Shown here piece after piece: positions 37,481 through 48,457 of a DNA stretch of 64,000 nucleotides. Origin of the DNA: Thermoplasmata archaeon (GTDB lineage: Archaea; Thermoplasmatota; Thermoplasmata; Lutacidiplasmatales; UBA184); NCBI GenBank assembly GCA_021816865.1, contig JAKAWX010000003.1:98681-162680 (forward strand), written 5' to 3'. The position numbers were made by a program, and so were the translations under genes. The notes below the pieces were generated by a model. It was not told the DNA's origin, searched no databases, and was given only the letters and a program-made list of their open reading frames with translations. Numbering within the stretch: position 1 is the first letter of the stretch; the number at the start of each line of letters is the position of its first letter.

Positions 37481-40400
37481 CTAGGGCGCGCTCGGGGGCC
37501 GGCGGAACGGCCAGAACGGGGCCGCGGCCGAGACCCCCGGACTCTCGCTCGTCCCCGTCTCCTGGAGCTTCTTCAGCGCTTCGCGGGCCTTCGCGAGCGC
37601 CGCGGGGTAGCCCTGGTCCCGGAGGCGGATCGACTCGACGAGCAGCGCCCGGGCCTCGGTCGTGTCGACGTGCCGCTCGTGCGCCCGCACGAGCCCGGCG
37701 TCGATGAGGTAGTGGAGGTTCATGAGCTCGCGATGGAGGGATTTGCGGAGGCTGAGCTCTTCCTCCGTGGAGATGAGGAGCCGCGCCGCGTCGAGGAGCC
37801 GACCCGACCGGTCGAGCTCCTCGATCTCCTTCAGGCGCTCGCGGACCGGGCCGACCGTCACGTGGAGACCTTCCTCGGCGAACGTCACCTCGGCGCCGAG
37901 CTCCTTGCGCCGGGCGACGAACGGTTCGTGGATCGCCGGCTCGAGGGCCGCGCTCGCGCGGGCGAGGCCCGCCTCGGCCTCCGGGAGGTGGTGGGCGTCG
38001 AGCGCCGCGCGGGCCTCGCTGAAGGTCTGCATCATGGGCGTCGTGTCGACGCCGAGCCGCTCTCCGATCCACAGGCGGTCCTTGAACACCGCCATCTTCG
38101 CTTCGAGCTCCTCCGCCCGACGGCGTCGCGCGACCTCGAGCTCGGCGCGGAGAAGGACGAGCGCGCCGCCGAAGTCCCGACGCTCGCGTAGGGTCGCGAG
38201 CTGCCCAACGACCTCCTCGCGTCGCGCCGTCTCCGCCGCGCTCGGAGGGCCCGAGCGCGCGTACTCGGCCTCGACCTCGCGGTAGCGGCCGTCGATCACC
38301 GATTCGAAAAGGCGCCGGCTCGCCACCGTGCCCCGGTCGAGCGCTTCGCGGACCCGGCCCCAATCGCGCGTTCGCAGCGCCGCCTCGGCCTCCCCCGCGA
38401 TCGCGTCGATCGCATCGACCTCGCCCGTGAGACCCTCCTTGCGGGCCGACTCGATCTGGCGGCGGAGCTCGCCGAGCGGCGTCGCGACCAGGCGTTCGAT
38501 CGCCCATCGGGCCATCTCGGTCGCCTCGCGGCCGATGCGGATCGCCTCCGAGTACTGGCCGAGTTCGAGGAAGTGCCGTCCCTGGCCGAGGTGGCCGGCG
38601 GCCTCCGCCACGTCGGCGTGGTTCTCGATCGCTTCCGCGATCTGGCGGTCGGCCCCCCCGACCGCCTCGCGAGCGCGGCGGTGCGCTTCGCGGGCGACGC
38701 CGAGGGCATCGATCGCGGCCATCGCGCGCTCGAGGACGTCCGGATAGGCATGCTGCTGGAGGGCGGCCTTCGCGGCCTCGAACTCCTGGGAAGCGACGGG
38801 CGCGAGGATCCCCTCCGCGACGGTCCGGGCGATCGCGGCGCCGGTCGCCTCGACCGACCCTTCGGCGAGGCGGCGCTGGAGCTCGACGCGCTCGAGTTCG
38901 GTCTCGCTCTTCGCGGCGAGCTGCAGCGCCTCGACCGACCGACCCTCGTCGAGGGCCATCCGGGCCTGGTGGAGGAGGTTCTCGGCGAGCGAAGTGTCCG
39001 CGCCGGTGTTGCGGAGACGCGACAGGATCGCCTGGAAGCCCGCGAGGTTCTTCGAAACGTGCTGGTACGTCGCTTGGAGCAGGTCGCGCTCGAGCGGCCC
39101 GCCGAGTTCGATGACCCGCGCGAACTGCTTCTCGCCGAGCAACTGTTCGAGCCGGTCCATCGCCCCGCGGAGCGCGACCGTGTCGACGTGCAGGAGCTCC
39201 GCTTCGGCGAACGCCTCGCGGGCGCGCTTCGCCACGCGCTGCCCGTGTTCGACCAGGCCTCGGGTGGAGACGAACTCGCGGCGCGCCTCGTCGAGGAGCG
39301 TCGCGGCCCCAATCGGCACCGGGAGCCCGATGCGCCGCCGCGCCTCGCCGAGCGGCTCGAGGATCGGGACCAGGTCGACGCCCGCGGCTCGCGCGATGTC
39401 GAGGTCGCGCTCGAGCGCGCGCAGGTTCTCCTCGAGCACGGGTCGCAGGACGGCCGTCAGCTCGTCATGGAGGAGACGCGCGCCCGTGCGCGTCGCGCCG
39501 GCCGGGGCGGTCGTGCGCTCGGTCTTCAACTGGTGCGCGCGCGCGGCGAACGGCTCCATCGGCGCGGCGAGCCGCCGCCCGTCTTCGACGAGCTGATCGA
39601 TCTCGGCCAGGAGGCGACCGGTCTCGAGACGGGCATCTTCTTCGCCGAGCTGTGTCTCGGTCGTCTCGAGGATCTCGCGCGCCCGGTCGAACTCGAGCGC
39701 CTGGAACGCGAGCCGTGCGTTGCGCAGCGCCTCGTAGTACGGCCCCGGGTCCGCGCCCGCGCTGCGCAATCGGCCAAGATGCTCCTGACCGTGGGAGATC
39801 CCTTCGAGGATCTGCTGGGCGGCGGCCCGAGCACGGCTCGCCGACTCCTCGAGACGGGCCGCGGTCTCGTATGCGGTGAGGTGCTCGGAGGCCCGCGCCG
39901 CCGTCTGCGCGGCATCGAGCTGCGTGCGGAATTCGCGGAGGTCGAGGCCCATCGTCTCGAGTTCGACGAGCGAGAGCTTCGCGTGCGAGACCGCTTCCTC
40001 GCTGCGCAGCAGCTGTTGCTGGAGCGCGCGCGTCCGGATTTCCTGGGAGGCCCGCGACGCCTTCACGAAGTCGCCCATGTTGAAGATTTGCTGGACCTCA
40101 TCGATCTGGTGCTGGACTTCGTCACTCGGGCCGCCCATCGACTCGAGGACCCGGCGCTCGGCCTCGAGCCCCTCGACGAGCGCGGAGGCGTGGGCCGCGA
40201 AGACCGCCGAGAAGTCGCGCTCGGCCCGGCGCAGGCTATCGAGCGACCCGATGAGGTCTTCCTTGACCCGGAGGCCAACGTCCGCATCGGCGAGCAAGCG
40301 CCGGACGGGGGCCGTCAGAGCCTCGTCGGGGATGTCGGCGAGCCCCTGCTCCATCTCTTCCACCCGGTGCGCGACGTGCGGAGCGGCCGCGGTCCTCAGT

Positions 40401-41941
40401 TCGACCTCGGACCGAGCGATTCGCTCGGCGGCGTCCGCGAGGTCGCCACGGTCGAGGAGCTCGCGCGCCTCGGTGAGGCTCCCGTCGACGGACGGCGGGA
40501 GGAACTCCCGTTCCCGGGCGTACTCGCGGACCTTGTCGAGCGCCGTCCATCGACTGAGGTAGAACTGGAGCGCTTCGCGGCCGAGACGAACGACCGTCTC
40601 GCGCAGGAGCTCGCGCGCCGGTGCGACCTCCGCCCGCTCGACATGCTGGCGGAGCCGAGCGAGAACCCCGTCGAACGACTCGACGGCGAAGCCCGACCGT
40701 CGGAACCGCTCGGCCATCTCCTCGAGCGACTGGAGCTCCTCGGTGACCGTGTCGAGATCCTCGGTGAGCCGCCCGACCCGGTCGAGCGCCTCTTGGCTCG
40801 CCGCGAACGCTTCGGAGTAGATCTTGAGTCGGATCGCCTCGCGGGCCCGGTTCATCGACGCGAAGACCTCGCTCGGGTCCCGACCGAGCCGACGGGCGTT
40901 TGAGATCCGGGGCCGGATCTCGTCGAGGATGCCGGCGATCACGGTGACGACGGGCTCCTCGGCGGAGCGACGCGCCTCGACGAACAAGGGGCCGATCTCG
41001 AGCGCCGGGGCCTTGGTGATCCTCGCGAGCGCTTCGGCGATCGTCTGGCGGGCCGCCGACGGGTCGATCCCGTAGTCGACCGTCTGGTCCAGCGACGTCT
41101 TCAGCGCCTCGAGCGCGAGGGCGCACCGCTCCCGCAGGGCTTCGGTGACTTCCTCGGCGGCCCTCTCCGTCGCGGGGACCGTGTCGGGCCATTGTTCGGG
41201 CGAGACGTCGGCGCCCCGGTCGAGCGCCGCCTCGAGCCCCGAGGTCGGGGCCCCGTGCTCCTTCGCCTGGGCCATCAGGGCCGCCGCCCGGTCGCGCACC
41301 GACCGCCGCTTCTCGGCGGCCTCGGGGAGTCCTTCGCGCACGAGGCGGTGGACCGCATCGAGCGCTTCGGCGAGCCGTCCTTCCCGCGCCGGGTCGACCG
41401 CGGCGTCGAGCTGGCGCTCGAACTCCGCGAGCCGGTCCGGGGAAAGGCCGCCCCACTGTGCGGTGCGCAACGCCCGCGTCCGGGCCCGGGCGACCTGTTC
41501 GGCCTCGGCGGCGCGTAGCGCCTCCTCAACGCGGGCGAGCCGACCGATTGAGGTCGACCAGCTCTCGTCGGGGGGGAGTTGCGCGAGGGCGTCGAGCTCC
41601 GCCTTGACCTCCGTCGGGATCGCGACCCCGATCCCCGAGAGGCGTCCGAGGGCCTCGACGGTGCGGGCGCGTCGCCCCTCGAAGCTGAGCGGGACGGTCT
41701 TAGACAGATACTCGAGGAGGGCTTTCGACTCGCGGTCCACGCCGTCCCAGTCGGAGCGACGCTGGAGCTCGCGGATCGCCTGGGCCCGGTCGCTCGTCCC
41801 CGGCGGGCTCAACCCGAGCTCTCCCAGCCGCGCCAGCTGCTCCTCGACCTCCTTGAACGACGCCTCGGCGACCTGCCGCTGGCGCTTGAGCGCCTCGGCC
41901 TTCTCCTGAAGGATTCGAGTCAGGCGGGAGGACGGCAGCAC
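37481..41941 (-). CDS. Giant all-helical repeat protein (1486 aa), unknown function
   Basis: Single uninterrupted ORF with recurring '[GH]xD...ARxAL..G...EA..LA..A..EL' units at roughly 70-aa spacing; no TM or catalytic motif. Confidence 0.88.
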   Translation of the reverse strand: MLPSSRLTRILQEKAEALKRQRQVAEASFKEVEEQLARLGELGLSPPGTSDRAQAIRELQRRSDWDGVDRESKALLEYLSKTVPLSFEGRRARTVEALGRLSGIGVAIPTEVKAELDALAQLPPDESWSTSIGRLARVEEALRAAEAEQVARARTRALRTAQWGGLSPDRLAEFERQLDAAVDPAREGRLAEALDAVHRLVREGLPEAAEKRRSVRDRAAALMAQAKEHGAPTSGLEAALDRGADVSPEQWPDTVPATERAAEEVTEALRERCALALEALKTSLDQTVDYGIDPSAARQTIAEALARITKAPALEIGPLFVEARRSAEEPVVTVIAGILDEIRPRISNARRLGRDPSEVFASMNRAREAIRLKIYSEAFAASQEALDRVGRLTEDLDTVTEELQSLEEMAERFRRSGFAVESFDGVLARLRQHVERAEVAPARELLRETVVRLGREALQFYLSRWTALDKVREYAREREFLPPSVDGSLTEARELLDRGDLADAAERIARSEVELRTAAAPHVAHRVEEMEQGLADIPDEALTAPVRRLLADADVGLRVKEDLIGSLDSLRRAERDFSAVFAAHASALVEGLEAERRVLESMGGPSDEVQHQIDEVQQIFNMGDFVKASRASQEIRTRALQQQLLRSEEAVSHAKLSLVELETMGLDLREFRTQLDAAQTAARASEHLTAYETAARLEESASRARAAAQQILEGISHGQEHLGRLRSAGADPGPYYEALRNARLAFQALEFDRAREILETTETQLGEEDARLETGRLLAEIDQLVEDGRRLAAPMEPFAARAHQLKTERTTAPAGATRTGARLLHDELTAVLRPVLEENLRALERDLDIARAAGVDLVPILEPLGEARRRIGLPVPIGAATLLDEARREFVSTRGLVEHGQRVAKRAREAFAEAELLHVDTVALRGAMDRLEQLLGEKQFARVIELGGPLERDLLQATYQHVSKNLAGFQAILSRLRNTGADTSLAENLLHQARMALDEGRSVEALQLAAKSETELERVELQRRLAEGSVEATGAAIARTVAEGILAPVASQEFEAAKAALQQHAYPDVLERAMAAIDALGVAREAHRRAREAVGGADRQIAEAIENHADVAEAAGHLGQGRHFLELGQYSEAIRIGREATEMARWAIERLVATPLGELRRQIESARKEGLTGEVDAIDAIAGEAEAALRTRDWGRVREALDRGTVASRRLFESVIDGRYREVEAEYARSGPPSAAETARREEVVGQLATLRERRDFGGALVLLRAELEVARRRRAEELEAKMAVFKDRLWIGERLGVDTTPMMQTFSEARAALDAHHLPEAEAGLARASAALEPAIHEPFVARRKELGAEVTFAEEGLHVTVGPVRERLKEIEELDRSGRLLDAARLLISTEEELSLRKSLHRELMNLHYLIDAGLVRAHERHVDTTEARALLVESIRLRDQGYPAALAKAREALKKLQETGTSESPGVSAAAPFWPFRRPPSAP

Positions 41942-42097
41942 CCCGACACCCCCCGGGCCCGTCGTACGTCCCCCTCCTAATCCCGGGTCTCCCGGCCTGG
42001 TCGGACCGGTGTCGCGGGTATCCGTTTCATGCGTGGTCCCCTTTATTAACCAAGCGAGGGACGGAACGGTCTGGCCCCCGCCGGGGAACCTCGGGCT

Positions 42098-42484
42098 CTA
42101 GGTCCGGGTGATCCGTCGCTTTCCCATCGCGTCGAGATATTGGACCTCGGCGCCCGGACTGAGCTGGCCTTTCATCTCGGCATCGATCGGAAGGCTGAAC
42201 GTCTCGTAGGTCTCGAGGTCCATCAGCTGCACTTCGACATCGGTCATCGAAAGGACCTGGGCCTGGCGCTTGCCGATCATCGGCACCAGCACCTTGTGCT
42301 TTACCGGGAACACGACGCTGCGCTTCCCGCCGTCGAAGAGGCCCACCGCATCGATGCGAGCCTTCGCCTCCCCGTGCTTTCCCGGTTTCGAGGTCTGGAT
42401 GCTGATGATACGGCACGGCTCCTCCTCGATCAGCATGTACCGGCCCTCCTTCAGCTCGCGGACCTCCTGCTGCGTCCAGGCCAT
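42098..42484 (-). CDS. Translation initiation factor aIF-5A (hypusine-containing)
   Basis: [25 protein letters not shown] hypusination loop. Confidence 0.96.
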   Translation of the reverse strand: MAWTQQEVRELKEGRYMLIEEEPCRIISIQTSKPGKHGEAKARIDAVGLFDGGKRSVVFPVKHKVLVPMIGKRQAQVLSMTDVEVQLMDLETYETFSLPIDAEMKGQLSPGAEVQYLDAMGKRRITRT

Positions 42485-42623
42485 CGGGGTGTTCCTCGAG
42501 GTCCGGGGAGAGTCGGGACGGGATAAGAGTTGCCCCGGATTCCGGGGCGGGACGCGACGAGCGGCCAAGGGTTTATTCCCCACGACCCCCCTCGTTCTCC
42601 GTGGGTTCTCCCGGGCGCTAGGT

Positions 42624-45600
42624 ATGGCATCGCTCCCCGACGAGTACCGGCCCGCGCAAGTCGAGCAGGAGGTCCGGGCGCTCTGGAAGGCGCACGGCCT
42701 TCCCCCGACGACCGGGAGCCTCGGCCCGGCCGGGGGACCGACGGTCCGCCAGTTCGTCGGGACGTTCACGTCCGGAGACGCGGTCGCGATGGTGGCCCAG
42801 CGCGCGTTGGCCGCGGACGTCGATGCGCGGTATCTCGCGCTCACGGGACGCCGGACGCTCGCCACCTTGCGACGGGAGGGGCGGCCCGATAGCGATCCGG
42901 CGGGCCCGGTCGAGCGAGCCCTCGTGCGACTTGGGGTCTGGGTCGGGGGCAGCGGAGGGGGTCCCTCCGACTCCGAGGACCGCCACGCCCGCGTTGAGCG
43001 GATCGTGGGTCAGCTCGCGCGGCGGGGAATCATCGCGACCCGCGACCTCCCGCTCCGCGTCTGCCCATCGTGCGCGGCCCCCCGGAGCCCCGAGCGGATC
43101 ATCTACCAGGAGGAGGACGGCGACACGTACCTCGTCCGATTCGACCTGCCGCTCGACGGCCGGGTCGCCCGGGCCCTCGTCTGGGTCGACGCACCGTGGC
43201 GGCTCCTCGCCACCAGCGCGATCCTTGTGAATCCCGACCTTCCCTACGTCGTCGCGCGCTACCGCCGTCGGGACACCGAAGAGCTCGTCTTTACGTCGCG
43301 CTCCTCGCTCGAACGGTTCCGTTCCTGGATCCCCGGTGCGACGTTCGAGGTACTGGAGGAGCGACCGGGGCGGGAGTACGCCGGGCGTGCCTACGGCTAC
43401 CCGCTCGCGCACGAGTTCCCGATGGGCGGCGCGCTCGCCCCTCCGGCCGGCACGATCCTCGAGGTGCCGGACGTTACCGATACGGGCACGGGCCTCGTCC
43501 CGCTCGTCCCCGGACACGGGGCGACCGACGCCGTGATCGCCGAGGCCCACGGGATTCCCGGGTGGCCGCTCGTCACGCCGACCGGCCAGCTCGATGTCAC
43601 GCTGAAGCACAAGTACGCCGGCCTCGACCTGCGCACGGCCACGGAGTTCATCGTCCGCGACCTCAGCGAGAGCGGCGCAATATTCGCGCAGCTGAGGGTT
43701 CGCCGGGGCGTCCCGCATTGCGCGCTTTGCGGGAGCGCCCTCGTCTGGACGCCGGGGCGCGCCTGGTGCCTCGAGCCGGGACGGCTCAGCGCGGAGCTCG
43801 CCGAAATGTACCGTCGCCTCCTCCCGGCCGCTCCGGCGTTGCCGCAGGTCGAGGTCGCACCTTGGCCGGTCAGCGAGACGACCACGAACTCGGATCCCTC
43901 GGCGGTGGCGCTGCTCGAGTGTCCGTCCTGCGAGAGCCTGGACAGCCTCGACGCCTCTCCGTCGTGCCGATGCGGCGGCACCCGCTACCCGGTCCGCCGG
44001 CGCCTAGTTCCGTCCGCCGCCGGTGTTTTGGCCGCATGGGCACGCTCGGACCCGTTCCCCGGCGCGGACACCGCCCGGCTCTACGTGGGGGAGCGGCGGG
44101 CCGTGCCGACGGTCGTCCACCACCTCACGGCGCTCGCGGGCGTGGACGGCCTACCGGCGGAGGTCGGCGTGACGCTCCTGCCGACGGTGACGGAGATCGA
44201 CCTTGTCGCGCTCGCGGACCAGCACGGCGCGGACGCCGTGCGGACCGCTCTCGTCCGGACCGACGCCTCGGGTCGGGCGAGCGAGACGTTCGTCGAGCGG
44301 TGCACGCAGGAGCGGGGCCGGCTCGACCACCTCTGGCGGTTCGCCCGCGAACTCTCGGAGCGACTCGACCCGGCGCTGCTCGCCGCGTTCGGTTCCCCGG
44401 TCTCGGGGGTCCTCGGGGAGCTTGAGGTCGAGGACCGCGCCCTCCTCGCGCGGTGGGAACGAGCGCGGGTCCGGGCACTGGCCGACTACGACCGATGGTC
44501 CGCCGCGTCGGCGCACCGTCGGGTCTTCCGGTTCCTCGAGACCGACCTCGCCGAGTACCGCGAGTGGGTCCGACCGAGGATCGCCCTCGTGGGGAGCCCC
44601 CCGTCGAAGCGCGCGGCTCTGCGCACGTTGGTCCACGTCCTCTCCGGCGCCGTCGGCCTCCTCGCGCCGGTCGCCCCCTTCACCGCCGAAAGGATCCGCC
44701 GCGCCCTCGTGCCCGACCGCACGAGCCTCTACGACGGACGCCTCGCGCCGGTCGACCGGGGGCTGATGGGCGACGATCTCACGGTGGCGTGGGACCGATG
44801 GAGGTCGGTCCTCGCGGCACTCCGTTCGTTCCGACGGGCGAACGGGCTCTCGAGCGACGTTCCGATCCCGTCGGTGGCGCTCGTCGTCGGCACGGAGGAG
44901 GTCGGGACGACGTTGCGCGGCGACCGCCCTTTGCTCGAACGTCTGGGGAACGTCGCCAAGGTCGTCGTCGGCTCCCCTTCGGACCCGTGGGCGGGGCGCC
45001 AGCACCAGATCCGGCCGAACGAGCCCGAGATCCAGCGGGTCTACGGTTCGCAGGCCTCGCAGATCGCCCACCTGCTTCGGCGCATGCCCCCGCGGCGGGT
45101 CCGCGACCCGGGCGGCGGTTCCGACCTCTCCGTCGTCATCCAGGGCCAGCCGCGCACGCTCGCACCGTCGATGGTCTCCTACTCCGAGAGCCTGCCCGAG
45201 CGGGTCGTCCCCACCCCGTGGAGCCTCGGCGAAATGTACGCGGAACGCCCCGTAGCCGGCCGCTCGTCCGCGAGCCCACCGCCCCTCTCGCCCGACGCGT
45301 TCTGGCTCGTGCGCCGGCTCGATCGCCGCCTGCGGCGTGGGCGCGCTTCCGGGTCGGTGCCCACGGTCGCCGTCATCGCGACCTCGGACCCGCTCGCCGC
45401 CGAACTGAGCTCGGCCTCCGGTCCGCTCGCAGCCTACCTTGGGCTCGGGGAGGTCCGGGTGAGCGATCGGATCGAGGAGCCTGCCCCCTCCGGGGCGGTC
45501 ACCGGGCGCGCGAAAACGGGCGTCCGCTGGTGGGTCGACGTCCCGGGGCTCACGCGCCCCCCGCGCCGAACGAAAGTCCGCGCGTCCCGACGGCACCGGC

Positions 45601-47384
45601 GCCGGTTCCCGAGCGGGTTCGTTCCCGTCGGGGGTGTTCCCGTCGAGGTCGACTACGCGGCCGAGGAGGTCGTTTCTCGGGAGCAGGCCATCCGGGCGCT
45701 CAACCAGGAGCTGGACGCCGTCCTCGGCGTCCCGGTGCTGGGCCCGACCAAGGTCGCGGCGGCCTGGGACAAAGGCCTACGACGTGTCGAACAGTTCCGC
45801 GACGTTCCGTTCGAGGACCTATCGGCCCTGCCCGGGTTCGGCCGGGCGGTGGTCGAGCTCCTCTTCGGCCGGTTCGGGGTTGCCGGGTCGGTCCCGGCGA
45901 CGCCCGGACCGGCCCCCGTCGCTCCGTCGCGCCGACGCCGAGCCCACGCGCCACCGGCCCTACCGGTCGGGCCGGCGACCGCCGATCTCTCGGCGGTCGG
46001 CCCCGCCGCCGCAGAGACCCGGTCGCCACCGTTGGCCATGGGCTCCTTGGCCGCCGCGCCCGACTCGTCCGAGCTCCCCGCGGCGAGCCCTGTATCGACG
46101 GCGGAGGCTCCCGCATCGCTCGTTCCCCCATCGGGGTGCGCGCAAGGGGCCGGGACCCCCTCTCTCTCAACCTCGCTCGTGCCGGTCCCGACGTCGTCCC
46201 CGCTCGTTCCGTCGGACCTCCGGGACCGCCCGCGCGCCCTCGTCGAGACGGACGCTGTCGTCCCGGAGGAAAGACCACAGGACGAACCCGGGCCCGAGTC
46301 CCCGGAGGCGCTCCCGATCCCTCCGTCGCCCGGCTCTCCGGCCCACGACGGCGTGGCGGCCGATGGAGCCGAAGCGGCGGGGACGGGCGCCGTACTCCCT
46401 CTAGCCCTCGAGGCCGCGATCGAGGCCGACGCCCAAAACGCTGGAGCCCTGACGGAGACGCCGGGACGGGAGACCGAACCGGCCGCGGGGAGCGCGGTCG
46501 ATCGGGGCTCGCTTCCCGCACCCGCGTCGCCGGCGGTAGCGGAGGAGTCCCCGACAACCGCTCCCAGCGGTCCCGCGGCCGGTCCTGCCTCCACCACCGG
46601 GCCTGTGGGAGGCGTCGGGACCACGGATGCCCCTGTGGGCGGGCCGGCCCGTCCGGTCGGGGGCGACGCGGCCGTTTTCCCGGGGGCCGAGCCTCGTATC
46701 TCGCTCGATCCCGTGACGCCGACGTCCATTAAGGCGTCCGGTGCGACGGACCCACGTTCGCCCCCGGGCTCGCCACCCGAGCCGCCGATCCCTCCCGAAG
46801 GAACCACGACCCGAGGGCCTCCGGCCCCCGCCGGTTCAGCCTCGTCGTCGCGTTCCCTTGAGGCCCCCCCTATCGCGCTCCCGGCCGTGCCGCCGGAGGA
46901 GCCGGCGCGGGGATCGGTTTCCGCGCCTCCGAGGGCCGGTGTGGAACTCGAAGTGGGAAGCTCGATCCTGACGTCCCTCCAGCCGTTCCTTGATGCGACG
47001 GCCGCCGGGCACCCCGGGCTGTGTCTCGTGCGAGAGTCGCCGGAGCGCATCTCGGCCCAGGTCGGCCGCCGCCCCGTCGATGTCTACTGGCTTACGAACC
47101 TCGGGCGGGGGCGGACCCTCAAGCCGAACGACCTTCCCGCGGTCTTCGCGTCGCTGACGCGCGCGATCACCGGGGAAGGCCGGACGGTCGTCTTCGTCGA
47201 GGGGCTCGAGTACCTGGTCCGGCTCCACGGGGTCGACGCCGTGGTCGACCGACTCGCAGAGTTCGACCGGTTCGCGAAGGAGCACGACGTCCGGGTGTGG
47301 ACGCACGTGAGCCCCGAACTCCTGCGGCCCACCGACCTCGAGCGGTTCGTCCGCCGCTTCACTCGGTCCGGACCGTCCGCGTAG
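42624..47384 (+). CDS. IleRS-like pseudo-aminoacyl-tRNA synthetase fused to HhH, low-complexity linker and DUF835-like domain (1586 aa)
   Basis: Editing-domain ([17 protein letters not shown]), Zn-binding cysteines (CPSC, CALC, CPSC/CRC) and anticodon-domain ([13 protein letters not shown]...[13 protein letters not shown]) similarity to class Ia IleRS; HIGH and KMSKS absent; HhH-like [10 protein letters not shown]...[13 protein letters not shown]-terminal [26 protein letters not shown] as in DUF835. Confidence 0.85.
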   Translation: MASLPDEYRPAQVEQEVRALWKAHGLPPTTGSLGPAGGPTVRQFVGTFTSGDAVAMVAQRALAADVDARYLALTGRRTLATLRREGRPDSDPAGPVERALVRLGVWVGGSGGGPSDSEDRHARVERIVGQLARRGIIATRDLPLRVCPSCAAPRSPERIIYQEEDGDTYLVRFDLPLDGRVARALVWVDAPWRLLATSAILVNPDLPYVVARYRRRDTEELVFTSRSSLERFRSWIPGATFEVLEERPGREYAGRAYGYPLAHEFPMGGALAPPAGTILEVPDVTDTGTGLVPLVPGHGATDAVIAEAHGIPGWPLVTPTGQLDVTLKHKYAGLDLRTATEFIVRDLSESGAIFAQLRVRRGVPHCALCGSALVWTPGRAWCLEPGRLSAELAEMYRRLLPAAPALPQVEVAPWPVSETTTNSDPSAVALLECPSCESLDSLDASPSCRCGGTRYPVRRRLVPSAAGVLAAWARSDPFPGADTARLYVGERRAVPTVVHHLTALAGVDGLPAEVGVTLLPTVTEIDLVALADQHGADAVRTALVRTDASGRASETFVERCTQERGRLDHLWRFARELSERLDPALLAAFGSPVSGVLGELEVEDRALLARWERARVRALADYDRWSAASAHRRVFRFLETDLAEYREWVRPRIALVGSPPSKRAALRTLVHVLSGAVGLLAPVAPFTAERIRRALVPDRTSLYDGRLAPVDRGLMGDDLTVAWDRWRSVLAALRSFRRANGLSSDVPIPSVALVVGTEEVGTTLRGDRPLLERLGNVAKVVVGSPSDPWAGRQHQIRPNEPEIQRVYGSQASQIAHLLRRMPPRRVRDPGGGSDLSVVIQGQPRTLAPSMVSYSESLPERVVPTPWSLGEMYAERPVAGRSSASPPPLSPDAFWLVRRLDRRLRRGRASGSVPTVAVIATSDPLAAELSSASGPLAAYLGLGEVRVSDRIEEPAPSGAVTGRAKTGVRWWVDVPGLTRPPRRTKVRASRRHRRRFPSGFVPVGGVPVEVDYAAEEVVSREQAIRALNQELDAVLGVPVLGPTKVAAAWDKGLRRVEQFRDVPFEDLSALPGFGRAVVELLFGRFGVAGSVPATPGPAPVAPSRRRRAHAPPALPVGPATADLSAVGPAAAETRSPPLAMGSLAAAPDSSELPAASPVSTAEAPASLVPPSGCAQGAGTPSLSTSLVPVPTSSPLVPSDLRDRPRALVETDAVVPEERPQDEPGPESPEALPIPPSPGSPAHDGVAADGAEAAGTGAVLPLALEAAIEADAQNAGALTETPGRETEPAAGSAVDRGSLPAPASPAVAEESPTTAPSGPAAGPASTTGPVGGVGTTDAPVGGPARPVGGDAAVFPGAEPRISLDPVTPTSIKASGATDPRSPPGSPPEPPIPPEGTTTRGPPAPAGSASSSRSLEAPPIALPAVPPEEPARGSVSAPPRAGVELEVGSSILTSLQPFLDATAAGHPGLCLVRESPERISAQVGRRPVDVYWLTNLGRGRTLKPNDLPAVFASLTRAITGEGRTVVFVEGLEYLVRLHGVDAVVDRLAEFDRFAKEHDVRVWTHVSPELLRPTDLERFVRRFTRSGPSA

Positions 47385-47459
47385 ACGCGCGGTCGCCGCC
47401 TCGAGGTCGGGAGCTCCCCGTCCCGGAGAGGGGCGGGCGGGCTAACGAACGGTTAGCGT

Positions 47460-47468
47460 GATTAGATA
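47460..47468 (+). promoter_or_regulatory. TATA-like element (gattagata)
   Basis: ~30 nt upstream of ATG 47496. Confidence 0.5.
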
Positions 47469-47495
47469 TCATCGGACGGTGGTCCCGTCGAAGAG

Positions 47496-48221
47496 ATGGG
47501 GACCGTGCGTACCTCCGCCGAGCGGGCCCGCCGGCGGACGGCCCCGCTCGCGGTCCTGCTCGTCGTCGTTCTGCTCCTCGGTGCGGCCGGGGCGTTCGCC
47601 CCCGGCGCGGCGCGGGCCGCCGCGATCGGATGCTCGAACGTGAGCGCGAAGTACGGTGTGAACGCCACGGTCACGTGGAACGGCGTGAACGTGTGTTCGG
47701 GCGGTTCCGCCTCGTCGGCGTTCTCGGTCGACCTCACCCAGTCGATCGGCCTGCGCTACAACTGGTCCGGACCGCTGGGCCATCCGCTGTCGCTGAACGA
47801 CGCTCGACTCCAGATGTTCTACTTCGGCTTCCCGCTCGCGACCCGGGACGTCACGACGGTCGGGGGCGTCCAGGGGCCCTCCGGGAGCTTCGTCATGAAC
47901 TGGACCCCCGGAGTGATCGCCTACGTCCTCGAGGGGCTCTACGGGCTGACCGCGAGCCTCCTCGCGACGAACGGCACGACAGTTTTCAGCGAGGATTTCT
48001 TCGTCCATGCGAACGCCCCCTACGGGATCCTTGCGGCCCTTCCGATCCTCCTCGTCGTCCTCGGGATCTACGAGGTCTACAACGTCGCGCGTTCGGGACG
48101 GCAGGCCGCGCTCCCGAAGCGGGCAGCGCCGGCAGGCCCCCCGCCGCCGCCGCCGGAGCCGGGCGCGGGACCCGGTCCGGACGGCGCGGGTACTCCCCCT
48201 CCGGGAGCCGGAGGACCATGA
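47496..48221 (+). CDS. Secreted/membrane-anchored protein with signal peptide, C-terminal TM and proline-rich tail
   Basis: Hydrophobic N-terminus ending AAGAFAPGAARA; TM NAPYGILAALPILLVVLGIYEVYNVA; tail PPPPPPEPGAGP. Confidence 0.75.
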   Translation: MGTVRTSAERARRRTAPLAVLLVVVLLLGAAGAFAPGAARAAAIGCSNVSAKYGVNATVTWNGVNVCSGGSASSAFSVDLTQSIGLRYNWSGPLGHPLSLNDARLQMFYFGFPLATRDVTTVGGVQGPSGSFVMNWTPGVIAYVLEGLYGLTASLLATNGTTVFSEDFFVHANAPYGILAALPILLVVLGIYEVYNVARSGRQAALPKRAAPAGPPPPPPEPGAGPGPDGAGTPPPGAGGP

Positions 48222-48442
48222 GCGCGACCAGCCACGGGGCGGCCGCGGGCGCGGTGCTCGGGATCGTTGCGGTCCTCCTCGCGCAGCAGCTGGGTCTCTG
48301 GAGCCTTAGCGACCTTGTGACGAGCGTCGTCTACCTCGTCCTCGGCATTGTCGTCGGCGCCGCGGTCTGCGGCGCGATCGGCATGGCCCTCGGTCGACGG
48401 TGGGTCGCCTCGCACCCGGCCGAGCCGCCGGCCCACGGCTGA
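48218..48442 (+). CDS. Small two-TM membrane protein
   Basis: MSATSHGAAAGAVLGIVAVLLAQQLGLWSLSDLVTSVVYLVLGIVVGAAVCGAIGMALG; ATGA overlap with upstream gene. Confidence 0.65.
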   Translation: MSATSHGAAAGAVLGIVAVLLAQQLGLWSLSDLVTSVVYLVLGIVVGAAVCGAIGMALGRRWVASHPAEPPAHG

Positions 48443-48457
48443 CGGATCGCCGGTCCG

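Noticed and set aside
42015-42031. 17-codon uORF (ATGAAACGGATACCCGCG...) upstream of the giant helical protein
   Set aside because: The ATG lies too close to the only TATA-like element (ttaataaag) to be included in the transcript; likely coincidence.
44453-46732. 759-aa ORF overlapping the pseudo-IleRS gene
   Set aside because: Alternate frame of 42624..47384; Arg/Gly/Pro-rich, no motif support.
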